14,992 nt of DNA from the NCBI GenBank assembly GCA_947385185.1, contig CANDJX010000028.1, positions 1 to 14,992 on the forward strand. The letters run 5' to 3'. Source of the DNA: an uncultured Clostridia bacterium (lineage in GTDB: Bacteria > Bacillota > Clostridia > Christensenellales > Pumilibacteraceae). Below are positions 6,388-14,659 of this stretch, piece by piece. Under the pieces are notes generated by a model. The model was not told where the DNA came from and did not search any database. It saw only the letters and a list, made by a program, of their open reading frames with translations. Each line of letters begins with the position of its first letter. Position 1 is the first letter of the stretch. The position numbers and the translations under genes were made by a program.

Positions 6388-7908
6388 TTATTTTTCCTCC
6401 GAAATGTCTTCTATTCTGCCCACGGTGCTGTAATACTCGTATTCGTCCGTGGTTTCGTCGTGCAGATACTGCGTCATGACCGTAATGCGGCAACGGCGCG
6501 ATTTTCCGTTTATCTTTATATCGCACTCGAAACTTACGAGCGGATTATCGTACGTCGCGGACTCGATAAGCTCGAGAAGCATTACGATGTTTTCTTTTCC
6601 GAAACAGCTTATAATTTTTACGTCGCTTGCGGGATCTTTGACGCTGAGTTCCACGCCGAGTTTTTTCGCGCCTTCCTCGCAGAAAGTGATGATGGTCGGA
6701 TCGCGGTAAACTTCGAAAATGATCTCGCCCGTCATCGACACGACGAAACGGTATCTCTCTCTTTCGCGCTCGAGGAGTTCCATGGTACGCTTGGACACGG
6801 TCAGTTCCCCGTGCGAAATTTCGTCGCGCGTCATTCTCGCAACCTCTTTGCGGGTATTCCCGATAGACGCGTTCGCGTGAATATCGATCTGTATTTTATT
6901 CGCCACCCATTTCAGAGTCTTGATAAGAAGCGGATTGAACACGCCGCATTCGCCCTTGACAATCATATCCACCGCTTTTTCGTGCGAAACGGACTTTTTG
7001 TTCGTAAGCGAATCGTAAACGTCGGCAAGCCCCGCCACCTGAGCGCCTATCGGTATATCGTCGCCCTTGAGTCCGTCCGGATAACCGCCGCCGTCATAGC
7101 GTTCATGATGCCAGCGACATATGTCGCTCGCCACGCGGATAAGAGGTTCTTTATCATACGCGGGAATGTGTCCGAGTATTTCGGCGCCGTACGCCGAATG
7201 CGTTTTGACGATCTCGAATTCCTCCGGCGTAAGTTTCCCGGGTTTATTCAGAATCTTTTCGTCTATTGCGATCTTACCTATGTCGTGAAGCGCCGCCGCT
7301 TCCGAAATCAACGCTATTTCATTCTGACTGAGCTTATATTTGTCCGTCAGTTTCAAAAGGTTCTGCAGTAAAATATTCGTAATGGTACTGACGTGCATCA
7401 GATGCGTGTTGCTCTCGCCGTTACGGTATGCGATAACGTAACTTAAAATATTGAGCATGAGCGACTGCTCCTGCTTCTTTTTGAAAATCTGTTCTTCGAC
7501 AAGCCCTGCGAGTTTCTTCTGACGGTTGTTCAGCATAATGGCGTTCATGACTCTGCGCCGAACGACCGCGGCGTCGAAAGGACGCTGTATATAATCGGTC
7601 GCCTGAAGTTCGTAAGCCCGCGCGATATACGCCGACGCGCGCTCGGACGAAATCATAATGACGGGGATATTCTCTATCCACTTATAGCTGTTCATCATCG
7701 CCAGGACTTCGAGGCCGTCCATTCTCGGCATAACTATATCGAGCAATACGAGCGACAGCTCCACGCCGTATCTGCGGATATGCCCGACCGCTTCTATTCC
7801 GTCGCACGCTTCTATGATCTCGAATTCGTCGCCGAGCATATCGGCAAGAATGGATCTGTTCATTTCGGAATCGTCGACGATCAATATTTTCTGTTTATTC
7901 TCTTCCAT
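6388..7908 (-). CDS. Response regulator with HD-GYP (c-di-GMP phosphodiesterase-type) domain and C-terminal PAS-like region
   Basis: This 506-aa cytoplasmic protein has three parts. A receiver domain (about 6-125) has Asp12/Asp13 and phospho-acceptor Asp57 (LVLLDIVMP). A short coiled linker follows at 126-150. The HD-GYP domain (about 150-345) has His208-Asp209 (ALHDIGK), H267-H268, GGGYPDGL at 273-280 with the GYP triad at 275-277, and Asp296 (LADVYDSL). The HD-GYP family hydrolyses c-di-GMP, and the metal ligands look intact. The C-terminal third (about 380-500) resembles a PAS fold (RYRFVVSMTGEIIFEVYRDP). The receiver carries Arg at 109 where the invariant switch Lys is expected. The gene follows dnaJ by 27 nt with no terminator or clear promoter between, and it has only a weak SD. 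The HPt gene follows after 1 nt. Confidence 0.92.
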   Translation of the reverse strand: MEENKQKILIVDDSEMNRSILADMLGDEFEIIEACDGIEAVGHIRRYGVELSLVLLDIVMPRMDGLEVLAMMNSYKWIENIPVIMISSERASAYIARAYELQATDYIQRPFDAAVVRRRVMNAIMLNNRQKKLAGLVEEQIFKKKQEQSLMLNILSYVIAYRNGESNTHLMHVSTITNILLQNLLKLTDKYKLSQNEIALISEAAALHDIGKIAIDEKILNKPGKLTPEEFEIVKTHSAYGAEILGHIPAYDKEPLIRVASDICRWHHERYDGGGYPDGLKGDDIPIGAQVAGLADVYDSLTNKKSVSHEKAVDMIVKGECGVFNPLLIKTLKWVANKIQIDIHANASIGNTRKEVARMTRDEISHGELTVSKRTMELLERERERYRFVVSMTGEIIFEVYRDPTIITFCEEGAKKLGVELSVKDPASDVKIISCFGKENIVMLLELIESATYDNPLVSFECDIKINGKSRRCRITVMTQYLHDETTDEYEYYSTVGRIEDISEEK

Positions 7909-7935
7909 AGTTTTCTGTTTCCCGGTTCGGTTTCG

Positions 7936-9060
7936 TTATTTCCCGAAAATGCCTTTCTTTTTCTTTTTCTCGCCGTTCATAACGTCGTCGTACGCTTTAA
8001 GCGCTTCTTTCTGCTCCTGAGTCATAGTGACCGGTACGTCCACGTTCAACGTTGCGATATGATCGCCGCGGTTTGCGCCGAAGCCGTAGCTTCCGCTCGG
8101 TACGCCCTTGCCTCTTATCCGAACGCGCGTACCCGTCTGAGTGCCTGCGCTAACTTTATACGGCACGTCGCCGTCCACCGTACGCACCTTGATCTCGCCG
8201 CCGAGCGCCATTACCGCGAACGGTACTTTCACCGTCGAATAAATATCCGCTCCGTCCCGTCTGTAATCGGGATGAGGGCGTACTACGACTTCGACGATCA
8301 GGTCGCCGCGTCCGCCGCCGTGCGCGCCGGGCTCGCCTTCTCCGCGCACCCGAACGCCCTGACCGTTATCGATCCCGGCGGGTATTTTGACTTTAAGCCG
8401 TTTTCGCGCGCTCGTAAAGCCCGTGCCGCCGCAATCGCGGCACTTCTCTTTTATTATACGTCCCGCGCCGCCGCAATCGGGACAGGTAGTGACGTTTCTT
8501 ATCATTCCGAGCACGGACTGCTGAGTGCGCACTATCTGACCGGTACCGTTACAACGTCCGCAAGTGACCGGCGACGTACCCGGCTTCGCGCCGGTCCCGT
8601 GACAAGCGACGCACTCCGCCTTGCTCGTAAGTTCGATCTCTTTTTCGCAACCGAATACGGCTTCCGCGAATTCGATGCGGACGACGTAACTGAGGTCTGC
8701 GCCGCGCACCGGTCCGTTCGGATTACGCTGACCTCTGCCGCCGCCGAACATTCCGAAAAGATCGCTGAAAATATCCCCGAACCCGGAAAAATCGCCGTTG
8801 AAATTGAATCCGCCCGCGCCGCCGCCGTTCATGGCGTCGTGACCGCCCATATCGTACATTCTGCGTTTCTGAGGATCGGACAGCACGCTGTACGCCTCGC
8901 TCGCTTCCTTGAACTTGGCTTCGGCCTGTTTATCACCGGGGTGCAGATCGGGATGATATTTCTTCGCCAGATCGCGGTACGCTTTCTTGAGCGTCGCGTC
9001 GTCGGCGTTTTTCTGCACCCCGAGCACCTCGTAATAATCTCTTTTATTTTCGTCTGCCAT
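7936..9060 (-). CDS. dnaJ: Chaperone protein DnaJ (Hsp40)
   Basis: This full-length 374-aa type I J-protein delivers unfolded clients to DnaK and stimulates its ATPase. The J domain (5-70) has HPD at 36-38. A G/F-rich stretch is at 73-110. The zinc domain has four CxxCxGxG repeats at Cys150/153, Cys167/170, Cys193/196 and Cys207/210. Two beta-barrel substrate domains follow (RLKVKIPAGIDNGQGVRVRGEGE and onward). The frame is open to 9123, but MADENKRDYYEVLGV at 9060 is the family start, with AGGAA about 7 nt upstream, and the upstream part is promoter. hrcA, grpE and dnaK are not in the window, so dnaJ is detached from the usual hrcA-grpE-dnaK-dnaJ cluster. It carries its own CIRCE and leads a unit with two signalling genes. 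Confidence 0.98.
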   Translation of the reverse strand: MADENKRDYYEVLGVQKNADDATLKKAYRDLAKKYHPDLHPGDKQAEAKFKEASEAYSVLSDPQKRRMYDMGGHDAMNGGGAGGFNFNGDFSGFGDIFSDLFGMFGGGRGQRNPNGPVRGADLSYVVRIEFAEAVFGCEKEIELTSKAECVACHGTGAKPGTSPVTCGRCNGTGQIVRTQQSVLGMIRNVTTCPDCGGAGRIIKEKCRDCGGTGFTSARKRLKVKIPAGIDNGQGVRVRGEGEPGAHGGGRGDLIVEVVVRPHPDYRRDGADIYSTVKVPFAVMALGGEIKVRTVDGDVPYKVSAGTQTGTRVRIRGKGVPSGSYGFGANRGDHIATLNVDVPVTMTQEQKEALKAYDDVMNGEKKKKKGIFGK

Positions 9061-9081
9061 ACTTATATTCCTACTATACGG

Positions 9082-9110
9082 ATTATACCCGTATTTATGC
9101 CTAATGTCAA
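9082..9110 (-). promoter_or_regulatory. Consensus sigma-A promoter of dnaJ
   Basis: On the minus strand TTGACA (9110-9105), 17-nt spacer, TATAAT (9087-9082), a perfect match. Predicted +1 is near 9075, giving a short leader of about 15 nt. This is the only convincing promoter before dnaJ, the response regulator and the HPt gene. Confidence 0.9.
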
Positions 9111-9116
9111 GTAAAA

Positions 9117-9143
9117 TTAGCACTTGATTGTGTCAAGTGCTAA
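9117..9143 (-). promoter_or_regulatory. CIRCE element (HrcA operator)
   Basis: The site is TTAGCACTT-N9-AAGTGCTAA, a perfect 9-bp inverted repeat with the standard 9-nt gap. It differs from the textbook TTAGCACTC-N9-GAGTGCTAA only at the innermost base of each arm, and the two changes are complementary. It ends 6 bp upstream of the dnaJ -35 box. HrcA binding here should repress until heat shock. Confidence 0.92.
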
Positions 9144-9168
9144 ATTAGTGCGTCTTGATCGCGGGCAT

Positions 9169-9203
9169 AAAAAATCCCGCCTCGTTACGAAGCGGGATTT
9201 CAT
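9169..9203 (-). terminator. Rho-independent terminator of gap
   Basis: On the minus strand AATCCCGC (9199-9192) pairs with GCGGGATT (9180-9173), 8 bp with an 11-nt loop, then a run of six T. It lies 19 nt past the gap stop and separates gap from the CIRCE-dnaJ promoter. Confidence 0.9.
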
Positions 9204-9217
9204 ATCGCGGGTCGCGA

Positions 9218-10300
9218 TTATTTGCTGATAAGTTCGCCGAAATACTTGATCGTTCTTACCATCTGGCTGGTGTAAGAATTCTCGTTGTCGTACCAGGAAA
9301 CTACCTGTACTTCGTAAAGATCGTCGGTGATCTTGAGTACCGAAGTCTGCGTAGCGTCAAAGAGCGATCCGTAGGTCATTCCGACGATATCCGACGAAAC
9401 GATTTCGTCCTCATTGTAGCCGTAAGACTCGTTCGAAGCCGCTTTCATTGCAGCGTTGATACCCTCTTTCGTGATGTCCTTGCCCTTAACGACAGCGGTA
9501 AGAATGGTGGTCGATCCGGTCGGCGTAGGGATACGCTGAGCGGCGCCGATGAGCTTGCCGTTGAGTTCGGGGATTACAAGACCGATTGCCTTTGCGGCGC
9601 CGGTCGAGTTGGGAACGATGTTGATTGCGCCTGCGCGGCTGCGGCGAAGGTCGCCCTTTCTCTGGGGACCGTCGAGGATCATCTGATCGCCGGTATAAGC
9701 GTGGATGGTGCACATGATACCGCTCTGAATGGGCGCGAACTTGTTGAGCGCGTCAGCCATGGGAGCAAGGCAGTTGGTCGTGCAGGAAGCCGCCGAAATG
9801 ATCGTGTCGTACTTGGTAAGGGTCTTGTGGTTGGTGTTGTAAACGATCGTCTTGAGGTCGTTGCCCGCGGGAGCGGAAATGATGACGTGCTTTGCGCCCG
9901 CATCGATATGCGCCTGAGCTTTAGCCTTGCTGGTATAGAAACCGGAGCACTCGAGGACTACGTCGATACCGAGAGCTTTCCAAGGGCAGTCAGCCGCGTT
10001 GGGGTTCTTGTAAATGGTGATTTCTTTTCCGTCTACGGTGATCGAGCCCGGCTTTACGACGGTCTTGCCGTCCTCTGCCATAACGGGTTCTACGCTCGTG
10101 ATGACGTGTTTGCAGCCGCCGATACCCGCATAGTTGCCCTGCGAAGAATCGTACTTGAGAAGATGAGCGAGCATCTTGGGCGAAGTAAGGTCGTTGATCG
10201 CAACGATCTCATAACCGTCCGCGCCGAACATCTGACGGAAAGCAAGTCTGCCGATACGACCGAAGCCGTTGATTGCTACCTTAACGTTTTTGGTTGCCAT
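9218..10300 (-). CDS. gap: Glyceraldehyde-3-phosphate dehydrogenase, type I
   Basis: This 360-aa glycolytic enzyme oxidises glyceraldehyde 3-phosphate to 1,3-bisphosphoglycerate with NAD+. The Rossmann motif NGFGRIGR is at 11-18. The active site SAASCTTNCLAP gives Cys173, and His200 (CTIHAYTGDQ) is its partner. RKGDLRRSRAGAINIVPNSTGAAKAIG and WYDNENSY near the C-terminus are strongly conserved. It is somewhat longer than the usual 330-340 aa, with extra length in the N-terminal domain (about 60-100). The frame is open to 10363, but MATKNVKVAINGFGRIGR starts at 10300 with GGAGGAA 10 nt upstream. Codon use is typical of a highly expressed gene. It is monocistronic, divergent from nifJ, and pgk/tpi do not follow it. 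Confidence 0.97.
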   Translation of the reverse strand: MATKNVKVAINGFGRIGRLAFRQMFGADGYEIVAINDLTSPKMLAHLLKYDSSQGNYAGIGGCKHVITSVEPVMAEDGKTVVKPGSITVDGKEITIYKNPNAADCPWKALGIDVVLECSGFYTSKAKAQAHIDAGAKHVIISAPAGNDLKTIVYNTNHKTLTKYDTIISAASCTTNCLAPMADALNKFAPIQSGIMCTIHAYTGDQMILDGPQRKGDLRRSRAGAINIVPNSTGAAKAIGLVIPELNGKLIGAAQRIPTPTGSTTILTAVVKGKDITKEGINAAMKAASNESYGYNEDEIVSSDIVGMTYGSLFDATQTSVLKITDDLYEVQVVSWYDNENSYTSQMVRTIKYFGELISK

Positions 10301-10354
10301 GATATTTGATTTCCTCCATAGAAAATTTCTTTTATTTTTTACCTTGCAGATTGT

Positions 10355-10383
10355 AGTATACACCGATTCGCGTCAAAAATCAA
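10355..10383 (-). promoter_or_regulatory. Promoter of gap
   Basis: On the minus strand TTGATT (10383-10378), 17-nt spacer, TATACT (10360-10355). Predicted +1 is near 10348, with a leader of about 48 nt ending in GGAGGAA. Just upstream of the -35 two ATGTAAAA copies repeat at a 10-bp period. Confidence 0.75.
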
Positions 10384-10503
10384 GGATTTTTACATAGTTT
10401 TACATAAGACGCGTTTTTTGTGCGCAGAAGAAAAAAATCATAGCCGTTTTGCAATAAAACGACGGCAAGCAAAGCAAAAGTGACCGCGTTTACGGCTAAT
10501 CGG

Positions 10504-10532
10504 TTGACAGTCTTTTCCTACAATGTTATAAT
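10504..10532 (+). promoter_or_regulatory. Consensus sigma-A promoter of nifJ
   Basis: TTGACA (10504-10509), 17-nt spacer, TATAAT (10527-10532), a perfect match. Predicted +1 is near 10538. The leader of about 66 nt starts with a hairpin and ends with GGAGGA 9 nt before the ATG at 10605. The 304-bp gap-nifJ intergenic region holds this promoter, the divergent gap promoter and no gene. Confidence 0.9.
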
Positions 10533-10536
10533 ATTG

Positions 10537-10565
10537 GGCGGTAAGCGATATACGTCGTTTACGCC
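10537..10565 (+). promoter_or_regulatory. Hairpin or operator at the nifJ transcription start
   Basis: GGCG(g)TAAGCGA (10537-10548) pairs with TCGTTTACGCC (10555-10565): 11 bp with one bulged G, one G-U pair and a TATACG loop. It begins at about +1, so it could be a 5'-terminal mRNA-stabilising hairpin or a repressor site overlapping the start. Role not known. Confidence 0.5.
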
Positions 10566-10604
10566 ACAATAATAAACATTATATTACATGGAGGAAGTAT
10601 CCAG

Positions 10605-13600
10605 ATGAAAAAAATGACTATCGATGGAAATACCGCCGCTTCGCACGTCGCGTACGCGTTCTCCGAAGTTGCGGCTATTTATCCCATCACCCCTTCGTCA
10701 CCTATGGCGGAAGCCGCAGACGAGTGGGCGGCAAAGGGTCAGGTCAATATGTTCGGTCAGCCTCTCCGCATTGCGGAAATGGAATCCGAAGGCGGCGCCG
10801 CCGGCGCAGTACACGGATCTCTGACCGCAGGAGCGCTCACCTCGACGTTCACCGCGTCGCAGGGTCTGCTCCTCATGATCCCGAATATGTACAAGATTGC
10901 GGGCGAACTGCTCCCCTGCGTATTCCACGTTTCGGCGCGCGCTCTCGCAGCATCCGCGCTCAACATCTTCGGCGACCACGCGGACGTTATGGCTTGCCGT
11001 CAGACCGGTTTCGCCATGCTCTGCTCGAACAGCGTTCAGGAAGTCATGGATCTCGCGCTCGTCGCGCATCTGTCCACGCTCAAGAGCAAAGTGCCTTTCC
11101 TGCACTTCTTCGACGGATTCAGAACGAGCCACGAAGTAAGCAAGATCGACGTTATAGACTATGACGAAATGAAAACGCTCGTAAACATGGACGAGATCCG
11201 CGACTTCAAGAGCCGCGCGCTCAACCCCGAGCATCCCGTTCAGAGAGGCACGGCGCAGAATCCGGATATTTACTTCCAGGGCAGAGAAGCCGTAAACAAA
11301 TATTATGATGCGGTGCCCGAGATCGTCAAAGAGAAAATGGCGGCTGTAAGCAAACTGACGGGCAGAAAATACGAGCTCTATCAGTATTACGGCGCAAAGG
11401 ACGCCGACCGCGTTATCGTACTCATGGGTTCGGGCGCGGAAGCCGTCGAGGAAACAATCAATTATCTTACCGCGAAAGGCGAAAAAGTCGGCATGATCAA
11501 AGTCCGCCTGTACCGTCCTTTCTCGGCGAAAGACTTTGTCGGCGCGATCCCCGCTTCGTGCAAGAAGCTCGCCGTTCTCGATAGAACCAAAGAACCCGGA
11601 TCGCTCGGCGAACCTCTCTATCTCGACGTCTGCGCCGCTCTCGGCGAGAAAAAGAGCAACATCAAGATCGTAGGCGGACGCTACGGCATGGGCAGCAAGG
11701 AATTCACGCCGTCCATGATCAACGCGATTTACAACGAGCTCAAAAAAGCCGAGCCGAAGAACCATTTCACTATCGGTATCGACGACGACGTTACGCACAC
11801 GTCCATACCTTACCCCGAGTTTGTAAACGCCGCTCCCAAATCGACCGTGCGTTGCAAATTCTACGGCTTCGGCGGCGACGGCACCGTAGGCGCGAACAAG
11901 AACAGCATCAAGATCATCGGCGACCATACCGACAAATACGCGCAGGGTTATTTCGAGTACGACTCGAAAAAATCGGGCGGCTTCACGCTGTCTCACCTCC
12001 GTTTCGGCGACGAGCCCATTCATTCCGAATATCTTATCGACGAAGCCGATTTCGTTGCGTGCCATAAACCCGCGTACGTTACGATGTACGACATGATTTC
12101 GTCGATCAAGGACGGCGGAACGTTCCTGCTCAACTGTAAGTGGACGGACGAGGACCTCGAAACCGAGCTTCCCGCATCCATGAAACAGTTGCTTGCAAAG
12201 AAGCATATAAAAATGTACGTGATCGACGCGCTCGCAACCGCAAAGAAAGCGGGCAGTCCAAAGAGCCAGAACATGGTTCTTCAGGCGGCGTTCTTCAAGA
12301 TCGCGGACATTATCCCGTACTCCGAAGCCGAAGGATATATGAAAAAGGCGGTCGAAAAGACTTACGGCAAGAAAGGTCCCGAGGTCGTCAAAGCCAACTG
12401 CGACGCTATCGATATGGCGATCTCCGAACTCCGCGAGGTCAACATTCCCGCAAGTTGGACAAAAGCTTCGACGGGCGCGGTTGCGGCTGTTTCCGAAGAA
12501 GCGGCTAAAGATAAATATTTTACCGACTTCATCGCAGTCTGCAACGCGCAGGAAGGCAACAAGCTTCCCGTTTCCGCAGTCAGCGCGGACGGCACCGTTC
12601 CGACCGGCACGACGAAATACGAGAAACGCGGCACCGCCGCAGTCGTTCCCATGTGGGACATCGACAAGTGCATACAGTGTAACCAGTGCGCTTACGTCTG
12701 CCCTCACGCCTGCATCCGTCCCGTGCTCATGAACGAGGACGAAGTCAAAGCGGCTCCCGCTTCGTTCAAGTCCAAGCCGGCTACCGGATTCGCGGGAATG
12801 CAGTTCAGAATGCAGGTTTCCCCGCTCGACTGCACGGGTTGCTCGTCGTGCGCGAATGTCTGCCCGGCAAAAGACAAGGCGCTCAAGATGGTAGACGTCG
12901 AAGAAGCGATCAAAGCAGAAAAGGACAACTGGAACTATTCGCTTACGGTATCGAACAAAGGGATCGCTCCCACCAATCCGAAGAACAGCCAGTTCAGCCA
13001 GCCGCTCTTCGAGTTCTCGGGCGCGTGCGCGGGCTGCGGCGAAACGCCGTACGTCAAGCTCGTTACTCAGCTCTTCGGCGACCGCATGATCGTTGCGAAC
13101 GCAACGGGCTGCTCGTCGATATACGGCGGTTCGGCTCCCGTATGCCCTTACACCAAGAACGCGAAAGGCGAAGGTCCCGCATGGGCTAACTCCCTGTTCG
13201 AGGACAACGCCGAATTCGGTTACGGTATGTATCTCGCGTATAAGGCGCGCCGCGAAAAGCTCGCCGCCGATATGGGCAAAGCGATAGAACTCGGTTGCGA
13301 CGCCGCTCTTAAGGCTTCGTTCGAGGAATGGGGCGCAAACATGAAGAGCGTACCCGTCACGAAGAAATGCGCGGCAGAGATTAAAGCGGCTCTTCCCGCC
13401 GCAATAAAGGCGGCTAAGGGCGAACTCAAGACCGTACTCGAAACGATCTACGCCGACAGCGATTGCATCGTCAAAAAATCCTTCTGGATCTTCGGCGGCG
13501 ACGGCTGGGCGTATGACATCGGTTACGGCGGACTCGACCACGTGCTCGCACAGAACGAGGACGTCAACGTGCTCGTGCTCGATACCGAAGTTTATTCCAA

Positions 13601-14099
13601 TACGGGCGGACAGTCGTCCAAGGCTACGCCGACCGGTTCGGTTGCGAAATTCGCCGCAGGCGGAAAGCGCACGAAGAAAAAGGACCTCGGCATGATGGCG
13701 ATGAGTTACGGTTACGTATACGTCGCACAGTGCGCAATGGGTTCGAGCCAGCCTCAGCTTCTTAAAGCGCTTACCGAAGCGGAAGCGTACGACGGACCTT
13801 CGCTCGTCATCTGCTACGCTACGTGTATCAACCACGGTATCCGCATGGATCTCGGTCAGCAGGAGCAGAAGAAAGCCGTCGACGCGGGATATTGGCAGCT
13901 CTACCGCTACAACCCCGACGCAGGCTTCACTCTCGATTCCAAAGACCCGTCCGCTTCGTATCAGGACTTCATACTCGGCGAAACGAGATATAAGACGCTT
14001 AAGGCTTCCAAGCCCGACGTTGCGGAAAAACTCTTTGCGCAGGCGGAAGAGGACGCAAAAGTCCGTCTCGAAACGTACAAAAAGAAAGCGGGCAAATAA
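10605..14099 (+). CDS. nifJ: Pyruvate:ferredoxin (flavodoxin) oxidoreductase, single-chain
   Basis: This 1164-aa fused homodimer-type enzyme converts pyruvate and CoA to acetyl-CoA, CO2 and reduced ferredoxin using thiamine diphosphate (TPP) and three [4Fe-4S] clusters. The N-terminal pyrimidine-binding domain has YPITPSSPMAE. The two-cluster ferredoxin domain has Cys689/692/695/699 (CIQCNQCAYVCPH) and Cys743/746/749/753 (CTGCSSCANVCP). The cluster near TPP uses Cys808, Cys811 (CAGCGETPY), Cys836 (ATGCSS) and Cys1074 (CYATCINHG). TPP/Mg binding is in GDGWAYDIG with Gly965-Asp966-Gly967 and YSNTGGQSSKATPTG. All ligands are present and length fits the family (about 1170-1230). Start: ATG with GGAGGA 9 nt upstream. 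Its reduced ferredoxin would feed hydrogenase or Rnf, neither of which is in the window. A long antisense open frame in this gene is a codon-bias artefact. Confidence 0.98.
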   Translation: MKKMTIDGNTAASHVAYAFSEVAAIYPITPSSPMAEAADEWAAKGQVNMFGQPLRIAEMESEGGAAGAVHGSLTAGALTSTFTASQGLLLMIPNMYKIAGELLPCVFHVSARALAASALNIFGDHADVMACRQTGFAMLCSNSVQEVMDLALVAHLSTLKSKVPFLHFFDGFRTSHEVSKIDVIDYDEMKTLVNMDEIRDFKSRALNPEHPVQRGTAQNPDIYFQGREAVNKYYDAVPEIVKEKMAAVSKLTGRKYELYQYYGAKDADRVIVLMGSGAEAVEETINYLTAKGEKVGMIKVRLYRPFSAKDFVGAIPASCKKLAVLDRTKEPGSLGEPLYLDVCAALGEKKSNIKIVGGRYGMGSKEFTPSMINAIYNELKKAEPKNHFTIGIDDDVTHTSIPYPEFVNAAPKSTVRCKFYGFGGDGTVGANKNSIKIIGDHTDKYAQGYFEYDSKKSGGFTLSHLRFGDEPIHSEYLIDEADFVACHKPAYVTMYDMISSIKDGGTFLLNCKWTDEDLETELPASMKQLLAKKHIKMYVIDALATAKKAGSPKSQNMVLQAAFFKIADIIPYSEAEGYMKKAVEKTYGKKGPEVVKANCDAIDMAISELREVNIPASWTKASTGAVAAVSEEAAKDKYFTDFIAVCNAQEGNKLPVSAVSADGTVPTGTTKYEKRGTAAVVPMWDIDKCIQCNQCAYVCPHACIRPVLMNEDEVKAAPASFKSKPATGFAGMQFRMQVSPLDCTGCSSCANVCPAKDKALKMVDVEEAIKAEKDNWNYSLTVSNKGIAPTNPKNSQFSQPLFEFSGACAGCGETPYVKLVTQLFGDRMIVANATGCSSIYGGSAPVCPYTKNAKGEGPAWANSLFEDNAEFGYGMYLAYKARREKLAADMGKAIELGCDAALKASFEEWGANMKSVPVTKKCAAEIKAALPAAIKAAKGELKTVLETIYADSDCIVKKSFWIFGGDGWAYDIGYGGLDHVLAQNEDVNVLVLDTEVYSNTGGQSSKATPTGSVAKFAAGGKRTKKKDLGMMAMSYGYVYVAQCAMGSSQPQLLKALTEAEAYDGPSLVICYATCINHGIRMDLGQQEQKKAVDAGYWQLYRYNPDAGFTLDSKDPSASYQDFILGETRYKTLKASKPDVAEKLFAQAEEDAKVRLETYKKKAGK

Positions 14100-14191
14100 T
14101 CCCGATTTTACTTAAAACGCAACGCGATACGCATAACGAAAACAAACCGCCCCGGTAAAGGGCGTGATCCATAGAGAGCTTTCCCTGTGGT

Positions 14192-14249
14192 AAAAAATAA
14201 TAGCCCATTGACTTCGCAAATGAGGTATAGTGGGCTATTATTTTTTTGT
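14192..14249 (+). terminator. Strong terminator of nifJ
   Basis: AAAAAATAATAGCCCA (14192-14207) pairs perfectly with TGGGCTATTATTTTTT (14231-14246), a 16-bp stem with a 23-nt loop and a T run. A-rich and T-rich flanks make it potentially bidirectional. It lies 93 nt past the nifJ stop, and the intervening stretch holds nothing recognisable. Confidence 0.9.
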
Positions 14250-14420
14250 TTTTCCTCGTCATTGCGAGCACGTGCGAAGCAATCCAGGGGGTGTTCGTCA
14301 TTGCGAGCGCATGCGAAGCAATCCAAGAGGGGCGCGTCATTGCGAGGCTATTGCCGAAGTAATCCAGGGGGTGTTCGTCATTGCGAGGCTATTGCCGAAG
14401 CAATCCGGATTATTTTTATT

Positions 14421-14502
14421 CATCCTCTACCGGATTGCTTTGTCGCTTCGCTCCGCGCAATGACGGAAAACACCATGCTTATTATGGAACGTATTATGAC
14501 GG
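14421..14502 (+). repeat. 82-bp direct repeat, copy 1
   Basis: This segment recurs at 14704-14785, 283 bp downstream, with one mismatch (C at 14474, T at 14757). It contains one inverted REP-like unit plus a 36-bp non-palindromic tail that ends GTATTATGACGG. Confidence 0.9.
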
Positions 14503-14513
14503 GGTTTCTCACT

Positions 14514-14603
14514 CGTCATTGCGAGGCTACGCCGAAGCAATCCAGCCTGTTTTTTCTCATCCTCTACCGGATTGCTTTGTCGCTTCGCTCCGCGCAATGA
14601 CGG
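14514..14603 (+). repeat. 90-bp perfect direct repeat, copy 1 (paired REP units)
   Basis: This forward-plus-inverted unit pair with its 25-nt linker is repeated without mismatch at 14660-14749, 146 bp downstream. It is a recent segmental duplication in the array. Confidence 0.9.
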
Positions 14604-14659
14604 TAAGGGTGTTGTTTCCTCGTCATTGCGAACACGTGCGAAGCAATCCAGGGGGTGTG

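Noticed and set aside
10588..10608. Six-codon upstream ORF (ATGGAGGAAGTATCCAGATGA) overlapping the nifJ start
   Set aside because: Its ATG directly abuts the GGAGGA that serves as the nifJ SD and it has no SD of its own, so it is probably a chance product of the SD sequence.
10698..13835. Very long open frame antisense to nifJ
   Set aside because: It is arginine- and valine-rich with no recognisable domain and lies exactly opposite a well-conserved gene. GC-biased codon use explains the lack of stops.
14257..14406. CRISPR-like array with a period of about 39-41 bp
   Set aside because: The gaps between units are only about 10 nt and nearly identical, the units are imperfect and palindromic, inverted copies occur, and no cas genes are present. 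It is a REP-type array.
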